From Manis javanica (lineage: Eukaryota > Chordata > Mammalia > Pholidota > Manidae): a stretch of 64,000 nucleotides of DNA. Under the pieces are notes generated by a model that saw only the letters and a list, made by a program, of their open reading frames with translations, was not told the origin of the DNA and did not search any database. The DNA lies in the NCBI RefSeq assembly GCF_040802235.1, contig NC_133156.1, forward strand, positions 185,950,351 to 186,014,350, in the 5' to 3' direction. This document shows, piece by piece, positions 36,230 through 49,600 of the stretch. How positions within the stretch are numbered: position 1 is the stretch's first letter; every line of letters starts with the position of its first letter. Made by a program: the position numbers and the translations under genes.

Positions 36230-37450
36230 ATATAAAGAAAGTTCCTAACAAACATATCTTCTCTCCAACTCCCATAGGTAACAACTAAAAATTCTGGACA
36301 AAATTAAAAGTTCCACCATCTAAGGGCTATAAAGAGTCAAGAAAAGTAAGCAAGTTTTAGATGGAAGCCAAAAGTTGGAGGTAGTAATTTTCAAAAGGTA
36401 AATTTCTCATTTGAGACTTCACTCTGAGGTCAAATAGCTGTGACACAGTGCAATGTGGCTAAAATTCTGAAATTCTGAGAGAAAGTTTGCTTTTTTCTGT
36501 CCAGAGGAACTGTGGAAGGAGCTGAGGCAAGAAGAGCTGCTAAGAATATCAGAGAGAGCCAGATAAGGCAAATCTGAAATTCTGTGTATACATTCTACCA
36601 AATCTCTGGCTGTAAAACCATATGTACTGAGCTGGTTGAAAAGAGCGTAAATTGAGGTCTGAGCTGCTACCCACCACAGGCAAAGCAGAAGTTGCTGTTT
36701 GAATCTAAACAAACTAACTGCTTACTAAAGCCAAACATGACTCTAGAGGAACATAACCAAATTCAGAGTCTGTGTAACATAACCAACATCATGTCCAGCA
36801 TACAATCCAAAATTTGACATAATAAGAGCCAGAAAATGTGACCTAATCTATAGGGAAAAGATAAATAGCAGAGGCCAATTCTAAGATGACCAATATGGTA
36901 GAATAATCAGACAAGGTTTTTAAAGTAGCTATTAAAACTATTCTCAGTGTTTTAAGTGGAAATATGCTTTCAATGCATAAAATGATAGGAAAAATAGCAT
37001 AGTAGTTATGAAAAAGAATAAAATAAAATTTTGTAACTAAAAATGCAGTATCTGATATTTTAAAATTCATATGATGCATTAAATAACTATATGAAAATAA
37101 GAGTGGAAAAATTCAGTTAACTTGAAGAAGGTCAATAAAAATCATTCAATCTGAAGAAGATGAATAAAAGGTGGAAAAAAAGTATAAAGAGCCCCAGATA
37201 CTTATAGTACAATATCAAAGTAATTGGACTTCCAGAAAAACAGGAGAGAAAGAGACAGGGACAGAAAAAAATAAGATATAATGACCCAAACTTTCCAACT
37301 CTGGTGAAAGCAAAAACTTGTAATCCAAGCATCTCAGTGAATGTGAAACAAGATAAATAGAAAGAAAACCAAACCTAGGAATATCATAATCAAACCAAAG
37401 CCAAAATGCTCCAAATAGTTCCAACCATACAAAGTTCCTAATACATGTTT
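36230..37450 (+). mobile_element. Old L1 5'/ORF1 fragment (L1M-type)
   Basis: The end part is a decayed ORF1: GTAATTGGACTTCCAGAAAA, then CCCAAACTTTCCAACTCTGG and CCTAGGAATATCATAATCAA, in the order of L1M ORF1 (the RRM 'IGLPE' region followed by the C-terminal domain). 36230-37080 resembles the preceding ORF1/5' UTR. No frame survives. Confidence 0.65.
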
Positions 37451-37904
37451 ATTTAAAAAATAAATAATTCTGAAAATAATGGTAAACTTTTCCTGTCTTG
37501 AGTTTTTATTACAGATTTATGCCCAACTTCAGGTAAGTATAGGAAATTCATTAAATAAAGTGAACCAATAGAATTGTTACAAAAACCTGAGGAAAAAATT
37601 TGTTCATGGGTTTGCTTAAAGTAACATAATTTATTAAACTATAGAAGAGTAAAAAGAAACCCCAAAGAGATACTCATTTTTAGATCATGTTTTGGAACAG
37701 AGAAATTATCTTCTAGGTTTTTGAATATAGCCAAGTTATTTATTGCATATTTTTTATATCACATATATTAAAAATAGACTTTTTAGGAGGTGAAGATTCA
37801 AGAATCTTATAGATACACAAGCAACTTAAAAAATTTCCTCATTCTAAATAGAAAAGAGGTTGAGACTTACAACATGATCTAGTACAAAATTAAGTGAAGT
37901 GAGA

Positions 37905-38270
37905 ATGGAAAAGTTGGGTTCCAGTACCAGTTCTAGCCTCAAATGTAGCCTTGAGTGAGTCACTTAACCTCATTTGAATCTCAATTTCGTCATGTATATG
38001 ATGCAGATGTTACATGTTCCATGGTAAATAATAAAGTAATGGTCAAAAGAATGAGTATTTGTGCCAGACTGGTTTGAATTCTGGTTCTATCACTTAATAG
38101 CTATGTGATCTTGAACAAGTTGATCAGTTTATGTTTCTTTATGTTTATGTATTTCCTTATCTACAAAATGGGACAATACCCTTTTCATAGGAATATTGAA
38201 TTAAGTGAAACAATACATGTAAAATCCTTTTGCTAGTGCCCAATAAGTGTTAGCAGTTAGCTGTTCTTAA
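37905..38270 (-). repeat. Two adjacent MIR SINE fragments
   Basis: 37905-38000 (CCTTGAGTGAGTCACTTAAC, CTCATTTGAATCTCAATTTC) and 38050-38270 (TGGTTCTATCACTTAATAGC, TATGTGATCTTGAACAAG, TTATCTACAAAATGGGACAA) both show the MIR core. The second is nearly complete. Given the spacing they may be separate insertions. Orientation is assigned loosely. Confidence 0.75.
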
Positions 38271-38487
38271 AAATGACCCTAAATGTGAGGCATAAATATA
38301 AGTACTAACTATGTAGCTAAGAAACATAATTCCCTTTGTACATATTAGAATTCTGATGCAGGAAAATACTGAGGGGATGCTTAAGAAAACAGAGTAAGTC
38401 TGTAATCAAAGCAGAAATAATAACAAGTTAGACTTTGTTTCATGTGTAGGTGAAAATTCACAAAAATAAAAAACATTCTAATTCAGT

Positions 38488-38497
38488 TAAGTCTATC

Positions 38498-38556
<59 letters not shown>

Positions 38557-38565
38557 ATCTATCTA
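38488..38565. repeat. (ATCT)n tetranucleotide microsatellite
   Basis: About 17 uninterrupted TATC/ATCT units followed by CATC-TATC, the purest tandem repeat in the window. Likely length-variable. Confidence 0.97.
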
Positions 38566-38569
38566 TATT

Positions 38570-41260
38570 TTTTATTTAAAATACTTGGAAGTATTCAAAT
38601 AACAAAGTTGAGTGTCTTTACTTAGTAATTATTTCTCTACTAATATTGTGTAATAAAGGAAAGTAAGTTGTACTTTCTCAGTTTTCCACCCCTCAAAAAT
38701 ATGTTTTTGTTTGTTTAGTTTGTATCACTGATATCACTTTCAACAAAACAAAAAATTGTGTTGGCAGAACCAACTCAAAGATGTGATTTATTAACATAGA
38801 TCTTTGAGTCCCTAAGTGCACCACCACACACAGTAGAAAGATATCACTGTCAATTGAAACTTAAAGCAGAGGATTAAAAGCTTGATGAATTATTTGAACA
38901 AACTCATTAGTAAAGGACATACTCACCAGTGCTGAAACTGTCTAGAGAGTCCGTAATTGTGCTTCTCTTTCTGAGTAAACCATTGCCAACTTCTGGAAAT
39001 GCCATTTCAATAGTTTTGGCAATTTCAGTTTAGAGACACAGAGTTTTTCTTCCCAGGAGTTTAAAGCACTAGTGTCAGTTAAATTTCCCTCTCTTGTATT
39101 GGAATATAGAGGCAATGATTTGCATGTCTCATATCTTAAAACTATAAAATGCACATTAAAATATTTTTTTCCTCTAAATTTAATATACTTTACTCAAATA
39201 TTTTACATATTTTACTAGGTCCCTTACATCCTTTCCCTGCATTTAATTTAAATACTGCCTCAGAAAAATAATTACAATGCTAGGCAGTCAGGCAAGTAAC
39301 TAGTTGGTGTTTTAAGATTTTGAATTTAAAATTTTATTTTAAAATACTCTTAAATGTCTTGTCATATGAAAATGCCCCTTATTTTAAAGCTAATTTTCAT
39401 TGTTCCTCCTTTAGCAATTTTCTGTTTCTTGCATGTCTTTTGGGAGACTGCACAGCCAAACTTGCACTAAACCATGAAGAAATCTGAGGTTACTAAATAG
39501 TGTCAGGAAGTTTTCTGCATCTGTTTCATTTTGCCTTACAGACAGTACTCCCAGACTTGGAGATGTAATAAATGGCCCAGGACATCTTCAGCACTTCAAC
39601 TGTGTTGTCTATATTATTTGTATTTAGAAGATACTCCTAAATTCTTCATACCAAGAAGGAAATGTTTTCTATTAGACATTTCAAGTCTTTATTCTTTGAA
39701 TCTAACAGTCCAGTTGTATTTTTAAAAAGAAAAAGAAAAAAGAATCCCTGTACACCACCATAAAACAATCACGGCAAAAGAATGGGCTAATTTAACAAGA
39801 ATAATAGCAGTGACTGTGGGATATGTGAAGTAGAAAATACTGTGGGAAGAGCATGAGATTTGTAACCAGCCTAGCTAGTAAAACTGAGCCGTCTTCTCAT
39901 TTCTGACCTGGGAAAAAATGCCACTAGGCAATAGTGACAGTTGAATGACATTAAACTTGCAAAACACATAGCAAAAGTATCTGACAAATAGTTACACAAA
40001 TGTTCCTCACTCTTGCCAACCTGCTAAATCTGCTGTCTTTACTTAGAACTCTAATAATTATGATTGATGCTACTTCCACCTGGGGTGCTCCATCTGGAAC
40101 GACTTAACATTGAGAGTTCAGGGAAGTGAAATGATGTAAAAATATTAGAAAATAGAACCATCTATGGGTAAAATTGTAGACTCAGACTTCTTATCTAAAG
40201 AAAGGATTCAAGGTTAAGCATTTATTCCATCATCAGTTACAAAAGGCATTATTCTTTGAAAGCTTCATGTTAGCTGTTAGGAGCCTCTGGAATCTCTGAG
40301 GGCTCCTTTTTCTCTAAATGCAGACTAAAGACAGTAATGAGAAAAAGAACTAGCTCTTCATCCAACAGGACAGTTTGGTCCAAATCTGAACTATGGTATC
40401 AAGTAAGGGAAGACACTTACTCCGGCTCCCATTACGTGACAAGGAATGACTGCAGATAAGCTAACAGTAGACAAAGCCCTCCCTAGAAGGGAAGTTTGTG
40501 TGGGTGCTATAAAGCAATAGACTCCAGGCTGTACTCAAAAAGTGTGAACTGAGCATAAATATCTCTCACATCTGAATACAACTAACAAACTAAAAGAATA
40601 AAAACCATTAGATTTTATTACTGGTACCACCCAAGACAAGAGAGAGAAAATAAGTCTGTAGTTAAGATTTTGCATTTTGACTCATATTCTCACGGCTCAT
40701 TTCTTAACTCCTTCTTGTTTTTTTTGTTCTTAAACATTCTTTTCCATACCAGATTTTCATAGTATTTATGAAAACTACAACTATTCCAATACTCTTTATA
40801 AAGACAGTAATGCAAAAACCTAGAATTGGCCTGATACATTGAAAAAACATAAAGATTAACCTAGCAGTTGTCTTTGTTGAAAAGAAACAATGTTTCTCAA
40901 CCCCTAGCAACCATTGCAATATGTTTAATATGTATTAGTTGTTTCTTTTAAAATGCATTGTGCATATTTTCTACTGACTTTTTTCAGTTTCATTGAGAAT
41001 TTCTTGACATACATCACTGTATAAATTTAAGGCTCTGTATAAATTTATTTATTACATAATTTTTAATGTTCCCACATAGTTTTCTATAATAGATCTTTTT
41101 CTATTCTGCCCCCTTCCACCTAGAATTGGTAGTATGTATTCATATTGCCCCATGTCATTCTGGCCTATTTCTTCTAACTGTTGCAATGGTTTCCAAGTAT
41201 AGTCTTCGTCTCCCCAAGAAACCTTATCAGAGTTTTTGTAGTCAAAACTTTTCATAATAG
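38570..41260. other. Intergenic DNA, no gene recognised
   Basis: No exon-like or RNA structure and no repeat I can name with confidence. Short frames at 38942-39154, 39531-39725 and 40704-40919 have no family features. Confidence 0.5.
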
Positions 41261-41274
41261 TACTAAGACATTAT

Positions 41275-41980
41275 TTCCTTTTTGACTGTGTCTACATTTA
41301 CACTGATGGTTCAAAAGCAATGATGGGTAAACTAGTGGCACTGCTGTACATATCAAGAGTACAGCAATACAGGATACTAATAGTCATTGCATTTGTCACT
41401 GCCAGTTGAAATCAACGCAGTTAGGGAAAACAAAAAAACCCAGAAGGCATTCCAGTTAACGCCCGTGATGAAGCAATAATTACTAATTTTATCAAATGTC
41501 AACTCTTTAGGATATGTCTTTTCACTATCCTGGGAGACCAAATGGGAAATACACAAAAAGCCCTTCTGCTGCATGTCAATGTATAATGTTTCCTCATCCA
41601 GCAGTGCAAACTAAATTAGTTGCTTTTTTTGTACAGAATACCACTTTTACCTTAAATGAGAACAACGAAGAATGGTTGGTTATTTAGCCTTTGGTATTTG
41701 GCAGACATCATCTCTAAAAGGACAGAGGTAGCTGCTTACTTCAAGGAAACAACAAACATTGTTTTTTGTCAATGATAAAATTGAAGCAAAATTTAGAATT
41801 TTGGAAAGCATCTATCAGCCACCATGAGCTGAGCAGTGTTTCAACACATGGAAGACATTTCTTTAAATTTGTAATAGTAGATAATGGTAATAGAAAAGAA
41901 AGGTGATTGTATAATGAAATGTGCCAGCATTTGGAAGATCTGCATAATTCAAGGAACCAATATTTTCCAAATGACCATTG
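41275..41980 (+). pseudogene. Decayed hAT transposase (ZBED5/FAM200/SCAND3-like)
   Basis: Translated in the plus direction with breaks, the segment gives, in order, YTDGSKAMMGK (the hAT DGAxAMxGK block), DEAIITNFIKCQLFR with LGDQMGNTQKALLLHVNV (DEAVKIINFIK...ALLLHTEV), a SLWYLADIISKRTEVA block (LADIFSKMNEV), and NDKIEAKFRILE (NDKIxAFKRKLE). The order and spacing match the catalytic half of hAT-derived ZBED5/FAM200-like proteins. Multiple stops and frameshifts, with the N-terminal BED finger and the C-terminal dimerisation region not seen. Found by reading all three plus frames. Confidence 0.75.
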
Positions 41981-42079
41981 CAAGATGATATTTCACACAT
42001 GAGTTAAAGATCTATTCAAAATATTATATAGACCAAATGATTTTTAAAAACCAGAGTATAAAAAGATTCATTGATTTGC

Positions 42080-42560
42080 TTTCAGATTTTATTTTGCAAT
42101 TAATTTTATTTCAGTTTTTTAATTGTAGTAAATTATACATGGCATAGTTTGTCATCTTAACCATTTTAAGTGATAGTAAATACATTCATAATGTGCAATC
42201 ATCACCACCATCCATCTCCAGAACTCTTCACACTTGAGAAACTGCAATTCTAAATCCATTAAACAATTACTCCCCCTTCCCCAGCCTGACAACCACCATT
42301 TTACTTTCTATGATTTTGACTACTCTAAGTATTTCATTTAAATGGAATCTTATGGTATTTGTCTTTTTTGTGACTAGCTTGTTTCATTTAGCATAACGTC
42401 CTCCAGATCCATTAGTGTTGCAGCATGTGTCAGAATTTTCTTCCTTTTTGAAGCTGAATTCCACTGTATGTATACATCACATGTTGCTTATCCATTGAAC
42501 ATCGATGGACATCTGAGTTGCTTCCATGTTTTAGCATGCTGCTGTGAACATGAATGTACA
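42080..42560 (-). mobile_element. Old L1 3' fragment
   Basis: GTAGTAAATTATACATGGCA, then CATCATCTCCAGAACTCTTC-like and CCTGACAACCACCATTTTAC, TTTCATTTAGCATAACGTCC and ATCCATTAGTGTTGCAGCAT follow the L1M 3' UTR and ORF2 end in reverse. Truncated near 42560. Confidence 0.7.
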
Positions 42561-42569
42561 AATACAACT

Positions 42570-44295
42570 AACTTTATTTTTAATAAAGAGCTCTAAGGTA
42601 TAACTGACATGCAATAAATTTCATACTTAAAAATGTACAATTTTATACATTTTGAAGTATGTATACATGGAAATCATTACCAAAATCAAGTAAATATGTC
42701 CATCACCTCTAAAAGTTGTCTTTGTGAACTCTTCCTTTCTCCTCCCATCCCCAGTCACTGATCTTTCTGCCACATTAGTTTGCACTTTCTAAAATTTCAT
42801 ATAAATCGTGAAATTGTTTTCTCAACTATTTCTTAGCAGTTTATATTGCTATCAGCAGTATATGAGTTCCAGTCCCTCCAAATATTATCAATACTTTTCA
42901 TAGTTAGTCTTTAATTTTAGTCATTCTAATATGCTTGTAGTGGTTTCTCATTTCAGTTTCAATTTTCATTCCCTAGTGACTAGGGATGATGATCTTTTCA
43001 TGGGTTTCTATGTCACCTGTGCAACTTCTGGATGAATTGACTTAAAATCTTTTGCCCACACCCCTTTTTGTGTCCTTTCTTCTGATCAATTTTACTAAAA
43101 GCTTATCAATTTTATTGATCTTTTCAAAGATGATTTCATTGATTTTTGTTTTTTAGTTGTTTAGTTGAATACTTTGATCTTCATTATTCTTCTTTATTCT
43201 GCTTGTTTTGACTTTATTTATTGATCTTAGTTATTCTGCTTATTTTGGTTTTAATTTGCTTTTCTTTTTCTCATTTCTTAGGGTTGGAGGCTGAGTAATT
43301 GATTTGAGACCTTTCTTGTTTTCTAATACAGGTTTTTAGTACTATAAATTTTCCCCCAAATACTTACTTAGCAGCATATATCACATTATTATGATGTGTT
43401 TCACTTTCATTCATTTCAAAATATTTTATAATCGTCCACTCTTTTTTAATTATAGGGTGATTTAGAGACGTGCTGTTTCCAAATATTTGAGGATTTTCTG
43501 GGGATCCTTTTGTTATGATTTCTAATTTTACTCTATTAGTATCAGAGCACATACTTTGAATGACTTGACTATTTTTAAACTGAAACTTATTTTATGATCC
43601 AGAATATGGTCTATCCTAATACATATGAGAAGAATGTGTATTGTGCTGTTGTTGAATGTGGAGTGTCCTATAAATGTTAATCAGGTCGATGTGGTTTATA
43701 GTCTGCTCGCCTATTCTATCCTTGTTGATTTTCCACTTGTTCTACCAATTTTTGGGAGGGGATATTCAGACCTTGAACAAAAATTGTGGATTTGTCCATT
43801 TCTTCTTGCAATTACATCAGTTTGCCATCTTTTTTACTTTTAATCTATTTGTGTCTTTATGTTTTAAAGAGCATTTCTTATAGGCAGCGTATAGTTACGT
43901 CTTTTTTTTTGTATATATATATATATATATACATATTTTTTTTATTTTTTATTTTGGTATCGTTAATGTAGGAACTAGTTGGGTCTCTTTTTAGCCAATC
44001 TATCTCTGCTTTTCACTGGAGTGTTTAGACCATTTACATTCACGTGATTAATATTCTTAGGTTTCAGTTTATCAAAATGCTATTCCATTATGCATTGTTC
44101 CATGTTTTTTGTTCCCTACTTACTTTTTCTGCCTTTAATTATCTTATTATTCCATTTTATCTCCCATGTTGGCTTACTACCTATAACTTTATATTTTATT
44201 TTAGTAGTTCCTTTAGGGTTTATAATATATACCTTTAACTTATCACAGTTAATTGTCAAGTGATGTTACAATACTTCATGTATACCATACTACAC
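42570..44295 (-). mobile_element. Old L1, 3' UTR and ORF2 part, first half
   Basis: Starts with a second L1 3' UTR (GGTATAACTGACATGCAATA), passes through ORF2 remnants (ATTTTATTGATCTTTTCAAA, GAATATGGTCTATCCTAATA, GAGAAGAATGTGTATTGTGC, CATTTACATTCACGTGATTA) and reaches the ORF1-ORF2 junction region (TTAACTTATCACAGTTAATT). An AT run lies at 43908-43931. Continues after a 0.8-kb insert at about 45105. Confidence 0.72.
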
Positions 44296-45105
44296 AGAAG
44301 CTGATGCCTTGTAGATAAGGCAGGACTGCAACTATAACCATACAAGCTGAAAACCATGAAAAGCAATTTTAATCAGTGGAAAAATTTACAACTGTACCTT
44401 CAAAAATGCTTGTCAAAGAATTAAAAGCTCTGTGTCAGCTGTAAATGTACAGGGAAATTTTAAAAAAGAAAAAGCTAGTATATTTTTAGTACACTATAAT
44501 AAAGAAAGGAAGTGTGCTTGCTGCCTTCTTCCTCTCAGGTAACTTATGATAAGGGGTGAGGACCATTTCTGTGCCTTGGTGAATTATCTTACTCCTTCCT
44601 AAGTTTGGATGATTAAGTTCCAACATTTTGAACTTTGTACTTCTGATGTCCTGAAATAGTTCCTGAGAGTTCCTACCAAATGCAGTTTTTGCTGGCATCA
44701 CTTCTGTGGGACATCATTCTTTTAGTCACGATTTCCCTTTTATGTTGACAAGTTTGCCTTCATTCCATGCCTCTGACTGCGTATCTAGGGACTCCTGAAA
44801 GGTGATAAACAGTCCCATGAACAAATAGTTATTCTATAATTCAATTTACATTTTATATGAATTCCATTTCCAATTTTAATTTTTGTTTCACTCTTATCTT
44901 TTTGGTTAATTTCTTCAATTATCCATTTTTGTAAAATGTCACGTAGGATTTTTACTAGGACACAAGGAAGCAACACACTTCAAACTTTGGTGTTTGTGTA
45001 TGAACTGAATTGCAAGTGTATGGTGATCAATCACCAACAGACTTTGAACTGTATTGTTAAGGGACTGGGTGTTTTGTACTGCACTCCATGCATGTCAAAG
45101 ATATG
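44296..45105. other. Unassigned insert inside an old L1
   Basis: The flanking L1 order is continuous across this block, so it is an insertion. It has no terminal inverted repeats I can see, no clear poly(A) tail, and no long frame. The minus-strand frame at 44486-44701 has no recognised domain. Origin unknown; see findings. Confidence 0.5.
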
Positions 45106-46500
45106 CAAAACTAGGACTGCCTCCTCTTTCCTTTCTTTTCCTCTGGACTTTATGCAATAGTCACGTATTTAACTTTTACAAGTGTTATAAACTCTGCAAC
45201 ATTGTTATTTTTGGTCAATTATCTTTTAAAGAGATTTAAATCATTTTTTAAAAGCTTATATATTAACCCATGTGTTTATCATTTCCAGTGTTCACCATTC
45301 CTTCGTGTCAATCCATATTTTCCTCTAATACCATTTTCTGTCTGCCTGAAAGACATACTTTAATATTTGTCATGCTAGTGATAAATTCTTCCAGGTTTTG
45401 TATGTGACCAACTTTGTATCATCTTTGCTTTTTAAAGACATTTTCACTGGGTATAGATTTCTAGGTAGGTAGACAGCTTTCTTCCTTTCAGCGCTGAAGA
45501 TGTTTCTCCATGGCCTTCTCAGACTGTTTCTGATGAGAATGCTGATGTTATATTCATCTTTATGTTTCTCTATTCTTATCCTTTAGCTGCTTTTATGATT
45601 TTACCACTATGTGGCTTGATAGTTTTATTCAAATTTCTTGTGCTTCATGGAAATCTTAGATGTGCAAGTTAGTGGTTTTCATAGTTGGAAGTTTTTAGGC
45701 CATTATTTATTCCAATTTTTTATATTCTCCACCCCTTACTCCTTCAGGGACCTTAACCAGCTACTTGAAGTTGTTCCACACTAATGCTTTCATTTTTTAA
45801 AAAACTTTTTATCCTTTCATTTTGGATAATTCCTATTGATCTATCAAGTTCACTAATCACTTATCTTTTCTTCTGCAATGTTTAAATTGCAATTAATCCC
45901 ATCTAGTGTGTATTTCACCTCAGACATAGTTTTCTTCTCTAGTTTGACTTTGGTCTTTTTAATAACCTCCATGTTTCTACCCAAGTTTTGAACACATGTA
46001 TGTAGTAGTTACATAACTGTTTTAATATCTGTATCTGCTAACTCAAACATCTGCTTCAGATGTAGGTTCATTTCAGTTTTCACTATGGGTTGTTTTCTTG
46101 CTCTTTTGCATGCCTAGTTATCTTTAATTAGATGGCTGTCATTGGGAATTTTATCTCATAGGTATTAGTTTTGTTGTTCAATTATTTTGAGGTTTGGGAG
46201 TGCAGTTGATATTTGGGAATGGGTCAATCCTTTTTGATCTTGCTTTTATGATTTTCTGGGTGAGGCCAGAGCAGTGCAGCCTAGGGTTAGTTACTCCCTA
46301 CTATTGACACAAATACTACCCAGTGACCTGTGACTGGTGAGCAGGTATTGCTACTAGACCCATTGAGTACTGGAAAATGTTTGTCCCCTCTAACCCTTTC
46401 AGATGGTTTTTTCCTCCAGCTCCCATTTGCACATACATGTGCTCATTAGCAGTGAATTTAATTCTCAAGGGCAAACCATTTGTAGATCTCTAGAGTTCTG
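45106..46500 (-). mobile_element. Old L1, ORF1/5' part, second half
   Basis: CTTTATGCAATAGTCACGTA, ATTATCTTTTAAAGAGATTT, CATTTCCAGTGTTCACCATT, GATAAATTCTTCCAGGTTTT, TCACTGGGTATAGATTTCTA and CCATTATTTATTCCAATTTT follow the ORF2-ORF1 junction and ORF1 of old L1s in reverse. Beyond about 46200 the similarity fades. Confidence 0.68.
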
Positions 46501-47410
46501 TGTTCTGTCCTCACTGGTACTCTCTCTCTGCCCAGTGAACCCAAGCTGTTTTGGTCTCCCTAGACTCTCAGCAATTCAAAAAGTCTGGTGGGCTTCTTGT
46601 TCCTTGCATCATGGCCTGAAAGTTCCCTCAAGGCAGTAAACTGGGAAAACTGATGGGCTCTATTTGTTTTTTAATTCATGGGGATCACTGTTCTCACTGT
46701 TTGAGGTTCAGGGTCTTGAAATCCACTTTTCCAAGTAATGTGTCAGCTTTTTTTTTTCTCTCTGTTTCATCATAGACGTGCAGTCCTTGTTATTTAACCT
46801 CAGCTAGAAATAGAAGTCACATCTAACTTTATCCAATTATCCAAAATGATGATTACACTATTTCTTTTCCCATCTCCGTATCTGTATGAGACTGGGCTTT
46901 CTTCATATACTTCAATCACAACATATTATACGAATCAGATGCAGAATACCACTATTCTATATAGTGTGCATATAACCAGAAACTTTAATTTTACTATCTG
47001 GATCAGAATTTTTAATACCAGGTTGAGGTATGCCATTACATCTCAGACTAGGCAATTAAAGTTTTCCCAGTAGATTTAAAACCAGAACACCCAGAAGTTA
47101 CTAAAATAGTGAGGTAAAAATGAAGACATTTTAAATAGCTATACACCTTATGCATTTCTCTATTATTTTGTTTAACAGTTGAATGAAAAAAAAAGGTGAC
47201 CTCTATGTGGATTCATATAATTAGTAGCTACCCACCAGCTCACATACACATAAAGGAGTCATCTGTAATAAAATTCTCCCAACCTATAAAATTAACCTAT
47301 AGTGAGTTTTTTGGCACATGTCTGAAATGCTATAATTCTTTACTATACAGATAATTTCCATAGACCACTGGTTTTTAGGAACACTTTCTATGCATGACTG
47401 TATGTATACT
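46501..47410. other. Intergenic DNA, no gene recognised
   Basis: No exon, RNA gene or nameable repeat. The 75-residue plus frame at 46846-47073 shows no domain. Confidence 0.5.
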
Positions 47411-47414
47411 CAAA

Positions 47415-47640
47415 TGGTAAGATCGCAATATTTGGAATCAGACTGCTTGGATTCCAACTCCAGCTCCAAGTTCTTTCTAGTTATGTGACCTTGAGAAAGT
47501 AACTTAATATGTAGTTTCTCTCTTTGTAAAAATGGTGGTAAATGTTACTTATATGGTTGTTTTGAGAAATAAATGAGTTAATATAAATTTCTTAAAAAGA
47601 TGCTGAGCAAATAAGCAAATTTGCAACTATTATATTGCTT
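47415..47640 (+). repeat. MIR SINE
   Basis: AATCAGACTGCTTGGATTCC, then TTATGTGACCTTGAGAAAGT, AACTTAATATGTAGTTTCTC and TGAGAAATAAATGAGTTAAT follow the MIR core and tail order. Diverged but nearly full length. Confidence 0.8.
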
Positions 47641-49600
47641 AGCAATTATTTTTCAACCCTGCTGGCTACTAGCCAGTGGACTTTAGAAGTGTACATATCT
47701 GAAATTTACCCCTAGACGTACTCATTTATGTAAGGGAAGGTACAAGGACACAAGTTTGTTGGTTTGTTTTTCAGTCTCACAAGGGATTCCGATCACCACA
47801 TCCCAGCAAGAATGGCAAACTCTGGTCAGACTTTAAATTATCATTTACATTAGCCTATGTTAGGCTAAACTTAAACTGTTCCTAGAAATACTTCCAGTAC
47901 TGAAGCTTAGGGAATTAGAGTCAAATTGCTTTAAGTGGGGCAAAGTAGAATCTCTGCCACTAGAATGTCTGAATTTATTCAACATTTAATATGCAGCCAC
48001 TGAGTATCAGTATCAGACAGACACAGATAAGTAAGGTACCTCTGTTCTTAGTAACTTAAAAGTTACTAATAATAGAGGATAATGATATAAGCAGTGTTTC
48101 TCAAGGTGTGGTAAATGCCTGCCTACCACTGACTATGTTTATCACCAGCAAATCAAGTTTTCTTGGGATCAGGGATGCCTGTCTGCAGGAACAAAGTAAT
48201 GATAGGGCTCTACTCTGCAGTAGATTTTCCTGCAATAAAGGGCATTATTAGCACCAGTTTTCCTGTGATCAGTCTGAGATATAAAAATAGCAGCAGAACT
48301 TGAACAGGAACAGAGCTGCCAGGACTACTAGTTGCCCCTTCCCTGTGTACAGATTCCCTAGAGACTGGAAAAAGCCGAGCCAGGGAAACTTACTATGCAG
48401 CCCTCTGAATGCTCATTCATGGGCCACTCAACCCTTACTGTTTCCCACAAAAGTGAGAGGAAGAAAAATTAGCACAGGGAAGAAGAGTGTGAACTGTAGG
48501 AGTAACCCTAGAGGCCCAACTGTGTTCAGGTTCAGATGTGCTGGACCACTATTCCACCCACCATCCATCCATAAATACTGTAAGTTTCCTTTTAAAGAGA
48601 AAAGAGGCCACTTTAAGAAAACTACTGAGTAAACAGCAGTATAGCCTATATGAGAATATGGCAAAAATATGGAACAGATGCAAAATGAGAAGTTTTACAA
48701 ATATTACTAGAATACATATATAACTGAGTAACATCTAAGGCATTAGAGAACTGCCCCATGAAAGAAAGAGTCAAGAAATAAATACTACCATAATCAGAGA
48801 GAAGAAATCACTTCCAGTGAGGATGGGCAGGTACACGTTTCAAGGACACTGCGACTTAACTAGGCAGAGTCTGAGTCTTAATGATCAGAAACAAAAACCA
48901 GGGAAGAGCTTAGGCAAAGGTAGACATCTGAAGCACAGTAAGAACACAGTGAAGCCACTTTAGAAAAAGACAGTTTCTCAGTTCTTCATCTCTTACACAG
49001 AAAACTTAACTGTATTTATGTAGGTTCTTCATTATATATTCTTCGACAAATAATGTTACTTAGAATGTGTTGTCACTGTATATATGAAAATACAATTTTC
49101 TAAGTATCTCTATTTAACAATATCTTAAAATATATTTAATTATTTTGATATTGTCCTCTAAGATACCTGAATAGTAGTGGATACCCTGAAAGGTATTTCA
49201 CATCTCTTAACATTTTTCAGGTCTCCTAAAGTCATTTGGAATGAATAAAGCATGCTTATTGCCCTTATGCCCTTTGCCTAGATTTGTACTGTTGGGTTAG
49301 CAATTTCCAAATAGACTAAAAGAAAAAAATAAGAGAACTATACAAGAACAAGTTAGTAAAGTCAATAAATTAATCAAGGGACAATTACATAATTATGGGA
49401 AAACTGAAAAGAAAAAGATTCTCATTTTTCTATCCTGGAATGATTAATTCTTTAATACTAGAAACGATGAGCATTATTATTAAAGTCCTTAATGTACTTT
49501 TACATTTTTTAAAAATTTTATACTATAAAATAATCAATGTTCCCACAAACAAGTTATTTTATATACTAATTAATACTCTGAAGCAATGGTACAATTGTCT
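47641..49600. other. Intergenic DNA, mostly unassigned
   Basis: 47970-48090 resembles an old interspersed repeat (TTTATTCAACATTTAATATG), and 48091 onward begins GCAGTGTTTCTCAAGGTGTG like an hAT MITE end. Neither is clear enough to name. The 110-residue plus frame at 48300-48632 is not supported by any domain. Confidence 0.45.

Noticed and set aside
38488-38565. CRISPR-like regular repeat
   Set aside because: A plain tetranucleotide microsatellite without spacers, in a mammalian genome.
48300-48632. 110-residue plus-strand frame, possible small gene
   Set aside because: No recognisable domain, no CpG or promoter context, and an opposite-strand frame of similar length overlaps it.
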